Below are positions 9,024-18,110 of a stretch of DNA of 64,000 bases, in pieces. Origin of the DNA: JADLGL01 sp963823045 (GTDB taxonomy: Bacteria > Pseudomonadota > Alphaproteobacteria > Rhizobiales > Kaistiaceae); assembly GCA_963823045.1 (NCBI GenBank), contig CAWGKA010000007.1:1-64000 (forward strand), read 5' to 3'. Position numbers and translations under genes: made by a program. The notes below the pieces were generated by a model. That model was not told the origin of the DNA. It saw nothing but the letters and a program-made list of their open reading frames with translations, and ran no database searches. Positions within the stretch are counted from its first letter, which is position 1. Each line of letters begins with the position of its first letter.

Positions 9024-9991
9024 TATTCGCTGGCGGGCTCGGCCTGCCCCGCGTCATTCTTGTCTTCCTTCTTCTGCATCTGATCACCGCGAAGATTGAA
9101 GAAGACGAGCACCGGAGCCGCGATGAAGATCGACGAATAGGTGCCGATGGCGACGCCGAAGATCATGGCCGCAACGAAGGAGCGGATCACCTCGCCGCCG
9201 AAGATGTAGAGCGCCCACAGCGCGATCCAGGTCGTCAGGGAAGTGACGGTGGTGCGCGTCAGCGTCTCGTTGATGGCAGTGTCGATGAGATCGTTGAGCG
9301 GCACGCGCTTGTATTTGCGCAACGTCTCTCGGATGCGGTCATAGACGACGACTGTATCGTTGAGCGAATAGCCGACGATAGTCAGGATCGCCGCGATGCT
9401 GGTGAGGTTGAAGTCGAGCTTCACCACGGCGAAGAAGCCCAGCGTCATGACGACATCGTGCAAAGTCGCAATGATGGCGCCGACGGCAAACTGCCATTCG
9501 AAGCGGAACCAGACATAGATCATGATCGCGATCATCGCGATCAGGGCCGAGATGATGCCGTCTCGCGCCAGCTCGCTGGAGACGCGCGGTCCGACCACCG
9601 ACTGACTTATGGCGCCTATGTCGCCCAACGCATCTCGCGCGGTGGCGAGAACCTGTTGCTGTTCCTCCTCGCCGCCGCTCGGCACGCCGATGCGCACCGA
9701 TATGCTCTGCCCCTGCGTGGCCGAGTTGGTAACCGCCTGCACGTCTACGCCGGTGATGCCGACTGCTTCCAGCCGCGAGCGGACGTCGGCCAGGTCATCG
9801 ACAGTCACCGACTGATCGGTCGGCTCGATGGTGAGCACGGTGCCGCCGGTGAAATCGATGCCGTAGTTCGGACCGACGAAGATGAAGAGCGCGACCGCGA
9901 TCACGCTGAGCAGGATCGACGTCGGGAAGACGACCCGGCGCAACCGCATGAAGCGGATCTTGGTACCGTCCTTTATGAGGCGGATTGGCAT
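9023..9991 (-). CDS. secF: Protein translocase subunit SecF
   Basis: Membrane partner of SecD that uses the proton gradient to complete Sec-dependent export. The 322-aa product has a first transmembrane helix near residues 19-39 (VVFPTSILLSVIAVALFIFV). The conserved YGIDFTGGT periplasmic motif follows, then five more hydrophobic helices that include the DFNLTSIAAILTIVGYSLNDTVVVYDRIRE signature region in shorter pieces. The C-terminus is acidic (Lys/Glu/Asp-rich). It lies 13 bp after secD and abuts the Mth938-like gene. Confidence 0.96.
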   Translation of the reverse strand: MPIRLIKDGTKIRFMRLRRVVFPTSILLSVIAVALFIFVGPNYGIDFTGGTVLTIEPTDQSVTVDDLADVRSRLEAVGITGVDVQAVTNSATQGQSISVRIGVPSGGEEEQQQVLATARDALGDIGAISQSVVGPRVSSELARDGIISALIAMIAIMIYVWFRFEWQFAVGAIIATLHDVVMTLGFFAVVKLDFNLTSIAAILTIVGYSLNDTVVVYDRIRETLRKYKRVPLNDLIDTAINETLTRTTVTSLTTWIALWALYIFGGEVIRSFVAAMIFGVAIGTYSSIFIAAPVLVFFNLRGDQMQKKEDKNDAGQAEPASE

Positions 9992-10004
9992 GGTGTCTCC
10001 GTCC

Positions 10005-11652
10005 TCAGATCGCTAGCGCCGCAGGCCGGCGACGCCGTACCCAGACGGCCACCATCAAGCGGGTGACAAGGAACGCGGTGAACAGCGTCGTGCCGATACC
10101 GATGCCAAGCGTCACCGCGAAGCCCTTGATCGGACCGGAACCGAAATAAAACAGAACGGCGGCGGCGATCAGCGTGGTGATATTGGCGTCGAGAATGGTG
10201 TTGAGCGCGCGCTGGAAGCCGAGATCGATGGCCTGGATCGCCGACCGGCCGGAGCGATATTCTTCGCGTATTCGTTCATAGATGAGCACGTTCGCATCAA
10301 CCGCGGTGCCGACGATGAGGACGATGCCGGCAATACCCGGCAGGGTCAGCGTCGCGCCGAGCACCGTCATCACAGCGAAGATCATCAAGAGGTTGAGGAT
10401 CACCGCGATGTTGGCGAGCACGCCCAGGAAGCCATAGACGACGACCATGAAGACGACGACGGCGATGGTCGCGACGATGGCCGCGATCTCGCCGGCGCGG
10501 ATCGAGTTGGCGCCGAGGCCGGCCGAAACGGTGCGCTCTTCGACGATGGTGAGGCCGACGGGCAGGGCGCCAGCACGGAGCAGAATGGCAAGATCGTTCG
10601 CTGTCCCCGCTGTGAAGTTACCCTCGATCTGACCGCTGCCGCCAAGAATGGCGCTCTGGATCACCGGCGCGGAGATGACCTGACCATCAAGGATGATGGC
10701 GAATTGCCGCCCGATATTCTGCTGCGTCACCTGCGCGAAGGACTGCGCGCCGGCGGTATCGAGACGGAAATGCACGACCCATTGACCGGTCGTCTGGTCA
10801 AGCGTCGCCTGCGCGTCGATGAGATTTCTGGCCGCGCACGCGCGCATCGCCGACGACGTAGTAGCCGCCCGGATTGTTCGCATCCGGATAGACAAGTTCG
10901 CCCGGCTGGCGCGCCGCCTCGGCTGCCGCCTGGCTCATCGGCCCGGTGCCCGAGACCATGTTGAAGGTCATCTGGGCCGTGCGGCCGATGATGTCCTTCA
11001 GGCGCTGCGGATCGTCGAGGCCGGGCACCTCGACGAGGATGCGCGTCGCACCCTCACGCTGGATGCTCGGCTCGGTGGTGCCAAGTTCGTTGACGCGGTT
11101 GCTGATGACCTGGATCGACTGCGCCACCAGGCCGCGCATCCGCTCGGCCAGACCGGCGGTGTTGTAGGTGAAGCGGAACAGGCCGTCTTCCGGCTCGGTG
11201 AGATCGTATTCGTAGGTGCTGGCCTGACCGGCGGCATTGCTGAGCGGATTGCGCAGCGCGTTGAGCCGATCGCGCGCTTCCTGCAGCTGGGTCGTATCCT
11301 CGATGCGAACCTGGACGTAGCAGGTGTTCGCGGTCGCATCGGCACAGTTGGCGGCAATCTGGTCGCCGGTCGAAAGGCCGGAATAGGAGACGGCGGGATC
11401 CTGACGCAACGTCGCGCGCACTTCGCCGGCGAGCGTCGTCAGCTGGTCGGCGATGAAGCCCTGCTCATCGAGCTGATAGAGGAGCGAGGAACCGCCCTGC
11501 AGATCGAGGCCGAGAACGACCTGCTGCTTGGGCAGCCAGCCGGGCCAGTTCGCAACCGTATCCTTCGAGAAGAAGTTCGGTATGACGAAAACGATCGCGG
11601 CCAAAATGACGGCGATAATGAACGCCATAGACCAGCGGCTGAGATGCAGCAT
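10005..11652 (-). pseudogene. secD: Protein translocase subunit SecD, frameshifted by one base
   Basis: SecD forms the SecDF-YajC complex that pulls exported proteins across the inner membrane. The N-terminal frame has a leader helix and VVLGLDLQGGSSLLYQLD near residue 45, then loses register after GGYYVVGDARVRGQ. The C-terminal frame resumes at NLIDAQATLDQTTGQW and carries the six-helix domain with GTAVDANVLIYERIREE. The surplus base is in an AAA run (minus strand) at 10824-10826; removing it gives 549 codons, a normal 548-aa SecD. Because secD is usually needed for viability or cold growth and both halves are pristine, a sequence error is more likely than a true pseudogene. Confidence 0.92.
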
Positions 11653-11677
11653 CCGCGCTACTCCGACGGCCTAAGCG

Positions 11678-12028
11678 TCAACTGTCTTCCTTCACCGGCT
11701 CGGCCTTCGACCGAACCTCGGTAATCGCCTGCCGGGAGATACGGACTCGGGTGCCTTCGGCGATCTCAACCTGAAGCTCGTCATCTCCCTCGGCGACGAC
11801 CTTCGAAACCTTGCCAATCAGCCCACCGCTGGTCACAACGGTATCGCCGCGCCGCACCTTCGAGATCATCTCGCGGTGCGCCTTCATGCGCGTCTGCTGC
11901 GGCCGGAAAATCATGAAATAGAACATGATGCCGAAAATGAGCAGGAGCGGCACGATGGAGAGCAGGCCACCCGTCGGATCGGACGTCGTCGTCGCGGCGT
12001 CCTGGGCAAAGGCGGGCGTAACCAACAT
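11678..12028 (-). CDS. yajC: Preprotein translocase accessory protein YajC
   Basis: Single-pass membrane protein associated with SecDF. The 116-aa product has a hydrophobic helix around residues 22-43 (GLLSIVPLLLIFGIMFYFMI), followed directly by the family hallmark FRPQQTRMKAHREM and a small beta domain (RRGDTVVTSGGLIGKV). A GAGGAG Shine-Dalgarno-like sequence precedes the ATG. It is the first gene of the yajC-secD-secF-Mth938-NDUFAF6-like minus-strand unit and is divergent from the ATPase gene at 12203. Confidence 0.96.
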   Translation of the reverse strand: MLVTPAFAQDAATTTSDPTGGLLSIVPLLLIFGIMFYFMIFRPQQTRMKAHREMISKVRRGDTVVTSGGLIGKVSKVVAEGDDELQVEIAEGTRVRISRQAITEVRSKAEPVKEDS

Positions 12029-12202
12029 TAAGGGCTCCTCGGGCTCCGAATTCTGCGGGTATCACGTTCTCGGAGCGGGCGACATTTCGCCGGCCGGGAA
12101 AGTGGCGCGGACTATAGCGATGGGACTTATGGCTGGCAAACCGCGAATGCAAGGATTTCAATGCGATTGCCGGGCCCCGGCAAATGGCTACGGAATGGGC
12201 CG

Positions 12203-13075
12203 ATGACCGACCTCTCCGCCATTGCCGAACGGCTCGACAAGCTCCTCGCCGCGCTGGAGCGAATCGCCCCGGCGACCGCTCCCCTCCCCGATTTCGCCTC
12301 GGCGGAGGCGTTCCTCTGGGAGGCAGAGCGCGAGAGGCTGACGCCTGTTGTCCGCGTCAATCGCGTCGATATCGAACTCCTCCGCGCGATCGATCAGGTG
12401 CGCGACTTGCTGCTGGGCAACACGCGGCGCTTCGCCGCCGGGCTGCCGGCCAACAATGCGCTGCTGTGGGGCGCCCGCGGCATGGGAAAGAGCTCACTGG
12501 TGAAGGCGGCCCACGCCACGGTCAACGCCGAGACGGGCGATCTGAAACTCATCGAGATCCACCGCGAGGATATCCATTCGCTGCCGCGCCTGATGGATAT
12601 CCTGCGCGAGGCGCCCTACCCCTTCATCCTCTTCTGCGACGACCTCTCCTTCGAAGCCGCCGACACCGCCTACAAGTCGCTGAAGGCGGCGCTCGAAGGC
12701 GGCATCGACGGCAGGCCGGCCAATACCCTCCTCTATGCGACATCGAACCGTCGCCATCTCCTGCCGCGCGAGATGATGGACAATGAGCGCTCGGCCGGCG
12801 TGAACCCGCATGAAGCGGTGGAGGAGAAGGTTTCGCTCAGCGATCGGTTCGGCCTCTGGCTCGGCTTCCATGCCTGCAGCCAGGACGACTACCTCGCCAT
12901 GGTGCGCGGCTATGCCGAGACTTTCGGTCTGGAGATCGACGAGGCCGTGATGCGCGCGGAGGCGCTGGAATGGGCGGCAACGCGCGGCGCTCGATCGGGC
13001 CGCGTCGCCTGGCAGTTCACGCTGGACTTGGCCGGACGTCTCGGCGTCCGGCTCGACGGCGCGGCGCCGGATTGA
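12203..13075 (+). CDS. DUF815-type AAA+ ATPase
   Basis: Predicted P-loop ATPase of about 290 residues. The frame opens at 12161, but MTDLSAIAERLDKLL at 12203 is the likely start. Walker A GARGMGKSS is at residues 90-98 and the Walker B-like FILFCDDLSF is near 145. NTLLYATSNRRHLLPREMMDN (sensor region, near 180) and the C-terminal RSGRVAWQFTLDLAGR match the family in alphaproteobacteria, where the gene often faces yajC as here. Biochemical role unknown. The stop codon lies inside a 16-bp perfect palindrome. Confidence 0.9.
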   Translation: MTDLSAIAERLDKLLAALERIAPATAPLPDFASAEAFLWEAERERLTPVVRVNRVDIELLRAIDQVRDLLLGNTRRFAAGLPANNALLWGARGMGKSSLVKAAHATVNAETGDLKLIEIHREDIHSLPRLMDILREAPYPFILFCDDLSFEAADTAYKSLKAALEGGIDGRPANTLLYATSNRRHLLPREMMDNERSAGVNPHEAVEEKVSLSDRFGLWLGFHACSQDDYLAMVRGYAETFGLEIDEAVMRAEALEWAATRGARSGRVAWQFTLDLAGRLGVRLDGAAPD

Positions 13076-13144
13076 TCATGATCAATGCAGCGACCCGGGT
13101 GCTGATGAAGGTTCGCCTTAAACAGACAACGCTGGAGGCATGTC

Positions 13145-13450
13145 GTGCCGGACGTTCGAACATACCCGGAAGGGCATTTCGTCAATCTCGGCCTCGCGAT
13201 CGGGATGCCGATTGGCCTGCCCGTCGGCCTTCTGTTCGGCGATGCCGCGTATCTCAGCATTGGGTTGGCGCTTGGTGCCGGGGTTGGCCTTGCGATCGGA
13301 TCGGCCGTCGAGGCCCGGTACAAACGGGCCGGCCAAATCGTCCCGCTTGACCCCGCGGTCAAGCGCCGAAGGGACCGCATTCTGACGATCTCAGCGCTGG
13401 CCGGGGCGGTCGTGGCCGTCGGGGTGACGCTGTTTCTCGTGCTTCGCTAG
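13145..13450 (+). CDS. Small hypothetical membrane protein
   Basis: A 101-aa protein starting at a GTG with a good GGAGG ribosome binding site 6-7 bases upstream (about 13134-13138). It has two Gly/Ala-rich hydrophobic segments near residues 13-33 and 35-55, a basic stretch (AVKRRRDR) and a third helix near 78-98. The inside-positive charge pattern suggests an inner-membrane protein. I recognise no family. It follows the DUF815-type ATPase by 69 bp on the same strand and may be co-expressed with it. Confidence 0.65.
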   Translation: MPDVRTYPEGHFVNLGLAIGMPIGLPVGLLFGDAAYLSIGLALGAGVGLAIGSAVEARYKRAGQIVPLDPAVKRRRDRILTISALAGAVVAVGVTLFLVLR

Positions 13451-13484
13451 GTGAAGAGGCAGCGGCGAAGACGCCGCTACCGGA

Positions 13485-14846
13485 CTAGTTGGTCAGATAA
13501 TCCAGCGGATTGACCGGCGTGGTGCCGCGGCGAAGCTCGAAGTGGAGCTGGGCGGCGGTGACGGCGCCGGTGTTGCCGGCATCGCCGATGACTTGGCCGC
13601 GGGTGACCGTGGCGCCGCGATCGACGTTCATCTGGCTGAGATGGGCGTAGGCGGTGACCCAGTTGTCGGCGTGCTGAATGAGGATGAGGTTGCCGTAACC
13701 GGCGATCCCGTTGCCGGAGTAGATCACGGTGCCAGCCTCTGCGGCATGAACCTCGGTGCCGAGCGGAACGGAGATGTTGATGCCGTCATTGCGCTCTCCG
13801 CCCGGCTTCACGCCGAAGTCGGAGATGACGCGGCCCTGCACCGGCCAGCGGAAAGCAGTGCCGGTGGGCGACGGGGTGTCGTTGCCTGCCGGCACGTTGG
13901 CGACCTGGGTCGGCGCCGCGTCGGTGGCGGTGGTCGTGGGCGTCGGGGCCTGAGCCACGGTGGCAGCCGGGGCCGCCGGAGTGGGCGTGGGCGCCGGCGT
14001 CGCGGCCGTTGTCGTTGAAGGCGTCGCCGTCGTCGCCACCGGCGTTGTGGCGGCCGGGGCCGCGGCGGTGGTGCCGCCGGGGATCACAAGCTGCTGGCCG
14101 ATGCGCACGAGCGTGTCTGTGGTCAGGCCGTTGGCGCTGGCAAGCTGGCTCACCGGAACGCCGGAAGCGCGGGCGATGGAATAGAGCGTGTCGCCGGTCT
14201 GCACGATGTAGGTGCCGCCGGTGATCTGTGTCGTCTGCGTCGGCGTGGCGGCGGCCGGGGCGGCTTGGGCGACGGGCGTCGTGGCGGTCGGCGCGGTGCC
14301 GTTCGCGGTCATTACGCCAAGCGGGGCCGGCGGTGTTCCGAGCGCTGCGGTCGTGCCCGGGCTCGGGATCACGAGGCGCTGGCCAATTGTGAGGGTCGAC
14401 GTCTGGGTTAGGCCATTGGCGCCGGCGATGGCGGCAACGGAAACGCCGTAGTTGCGGGCGAGGCTGTACAGCGTTTCGCCGGAGGTGACCGTATGGATCG
14501 TGCTTTCGGCCGCCGGAGCAGGCGTTGCCGCCGCGACCGTCGTCGGCGGCGTGTAGGTATTGCCTGCGGGCGGCAATGCGGCGGTGGCCACGCCACCGGT
14601 CGTGGTGGTGGTCGTCGTCGCGTCGTAGGCCGTATTCTGCTGGCCGCCGGCGATCGGATTGTTGCCGATGAGGGCCGGCGGGACGGGCTGATCGGCGGTG
14701 CCGTAGGTTCCTCCGTCCGTTGCGCCCGTAACGGTGCGGTCGAAGCGTGAGCTGGCGCAGCCGCTGAGGAGCGCTGCCAGAACCGCCACCGCGGCTACCG
14801 GGTAAGCAAAACGAATCCTGGAAGAGACGGTGGCGGAACTGTGCAT
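13485..14846 (-). CDS. LysM/M23 peptidoglycan-binding lipoprotein (NlpD/EnvC-like)
   Basis: Cell-wall factor that in related bacteria activates amidases or binds peptidoglycan during division. The 453-aa precursor has a signal peptide ending in the lipobox LLSGCASS near residue 30. Two LysM domains start near residues 117 (HTVTSGETLYSLARNYGVS) and 209 (YIVQTGDTLYSIARASGVP). A long Thr/Ala/Pro-rich linker precedes a C-terminal M23 domain from about 335 (FRWPVQGRVISDFG...). The M23 domain has AHLSQM and ends LHFELRRGTTPVNPLDYL. Key zinc ligands seem incomplete (GGERNDGINI where HxGxD is usual), so it is probably a non-catalytic activator. It is the last gene of the dgt-to-M23 cluster. Confidence 0.93.
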   Translation of the reverse strand: MHSSATVSSRIRFAYPVAAVAVLAALLSGCASSRFDRTVTGATDGGTYGTADQPVPPALIGNNPIAGGQQNTAYDATTTTTTTGGVATAALPPAGNTYTPPTTVAAATPAPAAESTIHTVTSGETLYSLARNYGVSVAAIAGANGLTQTSTLTIGQRLVIPSPGTTAALGTPPAPLGVMTANGTAPTATTPVAQAAPAAATPTQTTQITGGTYIVQTGDTLYSIARASGVPVSQLASANGLTTDTLVRIGQQLVIPGGTTAAAPAATTPVATTATPSTTTAATPAPTPTPAAPAATVAQAPTPTTTATDAAPTQVANVPAGNDTPSPTGTAFRWPVQGRVISDFGVKPGGERNDGINISVPLGTEVHAAEAGTVIYSGNGIAGYGNLILIQHADNWVTAYAHLSQMNVDRGATVTRGQVIGDAGNTGAVTAAQLHFELRRGTTPVNPLDYLTN

Positions 14847-14911
14847 TCTGCAACTCGCGTCAAACGCAACTGAACGGACGCAAAAAATGCTCTGGTAACG
14901 TTGAGAAAGAC

Positions 14912-15595
14912 TTAAAGCCGCTCGGCTTTGCCCGGAATGAGCGGAACGAGGCGCACCTCACCGAGGATCGTTTCGCCAAGCCGCCTGCCCGTTTTCTCCA
15001 GCCGTTTCAGCGTTTGTGGGCCATCGGCGGGGCCAATTGGAGCGACCATGACTCCGTTCGGTTTGAGTTGTTCGACAAGCGCCGGCGGCACGTCCTCGGT
15101 CGCGGCAGTGACGATTATGCGGTCGAATGTGGCATTTGCTGGCCAGCCAAGCGTCCCGTCGCCGACGACGGCCGTGACGTTGCCGATGCGCAGCGTGCGG
15201 AAACGGAGTTCGGCCAGTTCCACCAACGTCCGGAACCGGTCGATCGTGTAGACGTGCCGCGCCAGATGCGACAGCACGGCGGCGTGGTAGCCGCTGCCGG
15301 TGCCGATCTCGAGAACCTGATGCTCGGCCCGGCAATCAAGCGCCACGGTCATGCGGGCCACGAGTTCCGGCGCGCAGATGGACTGGCCGCATTCGATCGG
15401 CAGCGCGCGCTCCAGATAGGCGCTGTCCCGCGCCTCATGCGGGATGAACATGCGGCGCGGAACCGATTTAAATGCAGAAAGGATGCGCCGGTCGGTAATG
15501 CCGCGCTGCCGCAGCTTCAGCAGGAAGCCGGCGACGGCGATGCGGTCCTTCTCGGCCTCGGCGACGCCGAACGCCGGCTCGCCCGGTTGGTTCAT
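14912..15595 (-). CDS. pcm: Protein-L-isoaspartate O-methyltransferase
   Basis: Repairs isoaspartyl residues in damaged proteins using S-adenosylmethionine. The frame is open much further upstream, but the ATG at 15595 overlaps the surE stop by 4 bp (ATGA) and gives a normal 227-aa protein beginning MNQPGEPAFG. The SAM-binding VLEIGTGSGYHAAVLSHLA lies near residue 94, and the upstream SICAPELVARM near 72 is the catalytic-loop region. A second, more divergent PIMT-family gene lies at 56246-56917. The surE-pcm pairing is a conserved arrangement. Confidence 0.95.
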   Translation of the reverse strand: MNQPGEPAFGVAEAEKDRIAVAGFLLKLRQRGITDRRILSAFKSVPRRMFIPHEARDSAYLERALPIECGQSICAPELVARMTVALDCRAEHQVLEIGTGSGYHAAVLSHLARHVYTIDRFRTLVELAELRFRTLRIGNVTAVVGDGTLGWPANATFDRIIVTAATEDVPPALVEQLKPNGVMVAPIGPADGPQTLKRLEKTGRRLGETILGEVRLVPLIPGKAERL

Positions 15596-16377
15596 CCGGT
15601 TTTCGCCGCAGGCGCGCCGGCGGCAAGGTGCCGGGAAAGGCGCGCGGCAAGTTCGTGGTCGGTCAGGTCGAGGCGGAGCGGCGTCACGGAAACGGCGCCG
15701 GATTCGATGGCAAAGAGGTCCGTGCCGGGCACGCGCTCGGTCTGCTGCCGACGATAGCCGAGCCAATAGTATTTCATGCCGCGCGGATCGGTGCGCTCCT
15801 CGGTGAAGAGGCTGTGCAGCAGGCGGCCCTGGTTGGTGCCGTCGATGCCGCGCACCTGATCGGCCGCCAGATCGGGGAAATTGACGTTGAAGAGGACGTT
15901 CTCCGGAAAGCCGAAATCGAGAAGCTGCTGGATCACCTGCGGCGCATAGGCTTCGGCGGTATCCCATTGCGGCTCGTCATTGCCGGTTTCCGGGTCATAG
16001 GCGAGGCTGAAGGCGATCGACGGAATGCCGATCAGCGTTCCCTCGATGGCGCCGGCGACGGTGCCGGAATAGGTCACGTCGTCCGCCGCGTTCTGGCCTG
16101 CATTGACGCCGGAAAGCACAAGATCGGGCCGATCGCCGATAATGCGCCGCGTCGCCATGATGACGCAGTCGCTCGGCGTACCGCGGAGGGCGAAGCGCTG
16201 GTTGCCGAGCTCGCGAAGGCGGAGCGGATCGCCCAGCGTCAGCGAATGCGACAGGCCGCTCTGGTCGGTCTCCGGGGCAATGACCCAGACGTCGTCGCTC
16301 ATGGCGCGCGCAACGCGCTCCAGCACGCCAAGGCCGGGAGCGTCGATACCGTCGTCATTGGTGATGAGAATGCGCAT
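15592..16377 (-). CDS. surE: 5'-nucleotidase SurE
   Basis: Metal-dependent nucleoside monophosphatase. The frame extends to 16416, but MRILITNDDGIDAPGL at 16377 is the family start; DD at residues 8-9 is the metal site. Other conserved elements are GTPSDCV near 94 and SGVNAGQNAADDVTYSGTVAGA near 110. The product is 261 aa. It overlaps pcm by 4 bp and lies 45 bp downstream of serS, consistent with one transcript. Confidence 0.96.
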   Translation of the reverse strand: MRILITNDDGIDAPGLGVLERVARAMSDDVWVIAPETDQSGLSHSLTLGDPLRLRELGNQRFALRGTPSDCVIMATRRIIGDRPDLVLSGVNAGQNAADDVTYSGTVAGAIEGTLIGIPSIAFSLAYDPETGNDEPQWDTAEAYAPQVIQQLLDFGFPENVLFNVNFPDLAADQVRGIDGTNQGRLLHSLFTEERTDPRGMKYYWLGYRRQQTERVPGTDLFAIESGAVSVTPLRLDLTDHELAARLSRHLAAGAPAAKTG

Positions 16378-16422
16378 GGTGTCCGTCAATTTAGGGCGAT
16401 CGGCGGCGATGACCAAACTGGT

Positions 16423-17911
16423 TCAGGGACCGATCTTGTCGATGCCGCCCATATAGGGAGCCAAAGCCGACGGAACGGTGACCGATCCGTCGGGGTTCTG
16501 ATAGGTCTCCAGCACGGCAATCAGGGCGCGGCCGACGGCCACACCCGAGCCGTTGAGCGTATGGACATGGCGGATCTTGCCCTCGCCGTCCCGATAGCGG
16601 GCGTCCATGCGCCGCGCCTGGAAGGCATTGCAGCGCGACACGGACGAGATTTCGCGATAGCGCCCCTGCCCCGGCAGCCAGACCTCGATGTCCCAGGTCT
16701 TCTCGGCGGAGAAGCCCATATCGCCGGTGCATAGCGTGACGACGCGATAGTGGAGATCGAGGCGGCGCAGCACCTCCTCGGCGCAGGCGAGCATGCGCTC
16801 ATGCTCTTCGACCGATTTCTCCGGCGTCGTGATCGAGACGAGCTCGACCTTGTCGAACTGATGCTGGCGCATCATGCCGCGCGTATCCTGACCCGCGGCG
16901 CCCGCCTCGGAGCGGAAACACGGCGTCAGCGCCGTGAAGCGCAGCGGCAGTTCGGCTTCGGCCTGGATGGATTCGCGGACGAGATTGGTGAGCGGGACTT
17001 CGGCGGTCGGGATGAGCCGAAGTGCCGAAGTCTCGAGGGCCTCGCATGTCCGATATTCACCTGCTCGCGAAGATCACGCCATCCGAATCGCCCGTCTTTC
17101 ACCCGATGTCGTCTTCAGAATTGCCACCTTCGTCGCTTGAGCCTTATCTCCCAGGCCTTCGCCATGGTCGACTTGCCCACTTAGTTTCGTGACTCGACTG
17201 AGCGCTACGAACAGGTCGTCTTCGAACTTCGGGCAGCTGCCCCGTCCCAAACAGCGCATCGTCGCGGACGAGTAGCGGGGGCTGGACCTCGGTGTAGCCG
17301 TGCTCGCCGGTGTGGAGGTCGAGCATGAACTGGCCGAGGGCGCGTTCGAGGCGCGCCATCTGGCCCTTGAGCACGACGAAGCGTGATCCGGAAAGCTTGG
17401 CGGCGGTCTCGAAATCCATCGACCCCATCGCCTCGCCGATGTCGAAATGCTCCTTCGGCGCGAAGCCGGCGGGCCAGATCGGGCGGTTGCTCGGCCGCTC
17501 GGCGTCGCCCTCGCCCGGCTTGTCGCCCCAGCGATGCAGTTCGACATTGGCGCTCTCGTCCGGCCCGATCGGCACGTCGCCGGCCGGAACGTTGGGGACG
17601 GTGGCGAGCGCGTCCCGGAGCGCCTTATCGAGTTCGCGCTCGGCGACTTCACCGGCCTGAAGCTCGTCCTTCAGCTTGGCGACCTCGTCGATCAGCGCTT
17701 GAGCCTTGGCCTCGTCGCCGGATGCCTTCGCCTTGCCGATCTCCTTCGAGGCGGCGTTGCGGCGCCCCTGCGCTTCCTGCAGGCGGGCGATATGGCGGCG
17801 GCGATCCTCGTCGAGCTGGATCAGCCGCGTCGCGGCCGGCTCGGCGTTGCGGTTGGCAAGCGCCTTATCGAGGGCCTCGGGGTTCTCCCGAATCCATTTG
17901 ATGTCGAGCAT
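16423..17911 (-). pseudogene. serS: Seryl-tRNA synthetase, interrupted by +1 base and a 174-bp insertion
   Basis: SerRS charges tRNA-Ser. The N-terminal part is intact (MLDIKWIRENPEALDKAL, coiled-coil arm about residues 30-100, GTGQLP near 227). One surplus base at about 17231 shifts the frame just before KFEDDLF. A 174-bp stretch at about 17034-17207 then separates DDLF from ETSALRLIPTAEVPLTNL. The C-terminal half (motifs 2 and 3, TALTPCFRSEAGAAGQDTRG, RVVTLCTGDMG, NGSGVAVGRALIAV) is intact. Deleting 175 bases leaves exactly 438 codons, a 437-aa SerRS of normal length. As given, translation would end early: the shifted frame reaches a TGA inside the insertion. This gene is normally essential, so error, a second serS copy or a removable element must be considered. 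Confidence 0.9.
17034..17207. other. 174-bp in-frame insertion within serS
   Basis: DNA that has no counterpart in SerRS proteins. It is flanked by a 3-bp direct repeat (CGA at 17034-17036 and 17208-17210). Its length is 58 codons, so the serS frame is the same on both sides. Read in the serS sense frame it is open apart from a single TGA. The opposite strand has a 48-codon open frame at 17046-17192. No transposase, long terminal inverted repeat or intron-like boundary is visible. It may be a small repeated element of the kind that inserts in coding genes; copies elsewhere in the genome would settle this. Confidence 0.6.
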
Positions 17912-17966
17912 TTAGGCGAATCCGAAGGGCTGGTTCGGCGCCTTATACGCAAGAGGCGCGATGTCA

Positions 17967-18105
17967 GCCACCCTCCCCTCGACGGGGAGGGTGGGTGCAC
18001 GAACGGCGCCGGGGAGGGGTGAACCTCGCAGGGGCCAGCACCCCCACCCGCGCCGCTTCGCATCGCGACCTCCCCCGTCAAAGGGGGAGGTTTGGGGGTG
18101 GCCCT
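17967..18105. repeat. Intergenic G/C-run palindromic repeat
   Basis: The 199-bp gap between tatC and serS is filled by inverted repeats built from runs of C and G. CCACCCTCCCC (17968-17978) pairs with GGGGAGGGTGG (17984-17994). ACCTCCCCC (18068-18076) pairs with GGGGGAGGT (18083-18091). Between them are further related G/C blocks. This is typical of dispersed intergenic palindromes in Hyphomicrobiales and would form strong RNA hairpins in the tat-serS transcript. Confidence 0.7.
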
Positions 18106-18110
18106 CCAGC

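Noticed and set aside
10005..10895. Separate short SecD2 protein
   Set aside because: Its first 20 or so codons are out of frame with SecD; the rest is the SecD C-terminal half after a single-base shift.
17046..17192. 48-codon plus-strand ORF inside the serS insertion
   Set aside because: No clear ribosome-binding site or recognised family; kept only as a property of the insertion.
17034..17207. Self-splicing intron or intein in serS
   Set aside because: Too short for a group I/II intron, no conserved core or boundary motifs, and it has an in-frame stop, so it is not an intein.
17968..18091. CRISPR array or terminator cluster between tatC and serS
   Set aside because: Repeats are inverted, unequal and lack regular spacers or T tails; they fit dispersed intergenic palindromes.
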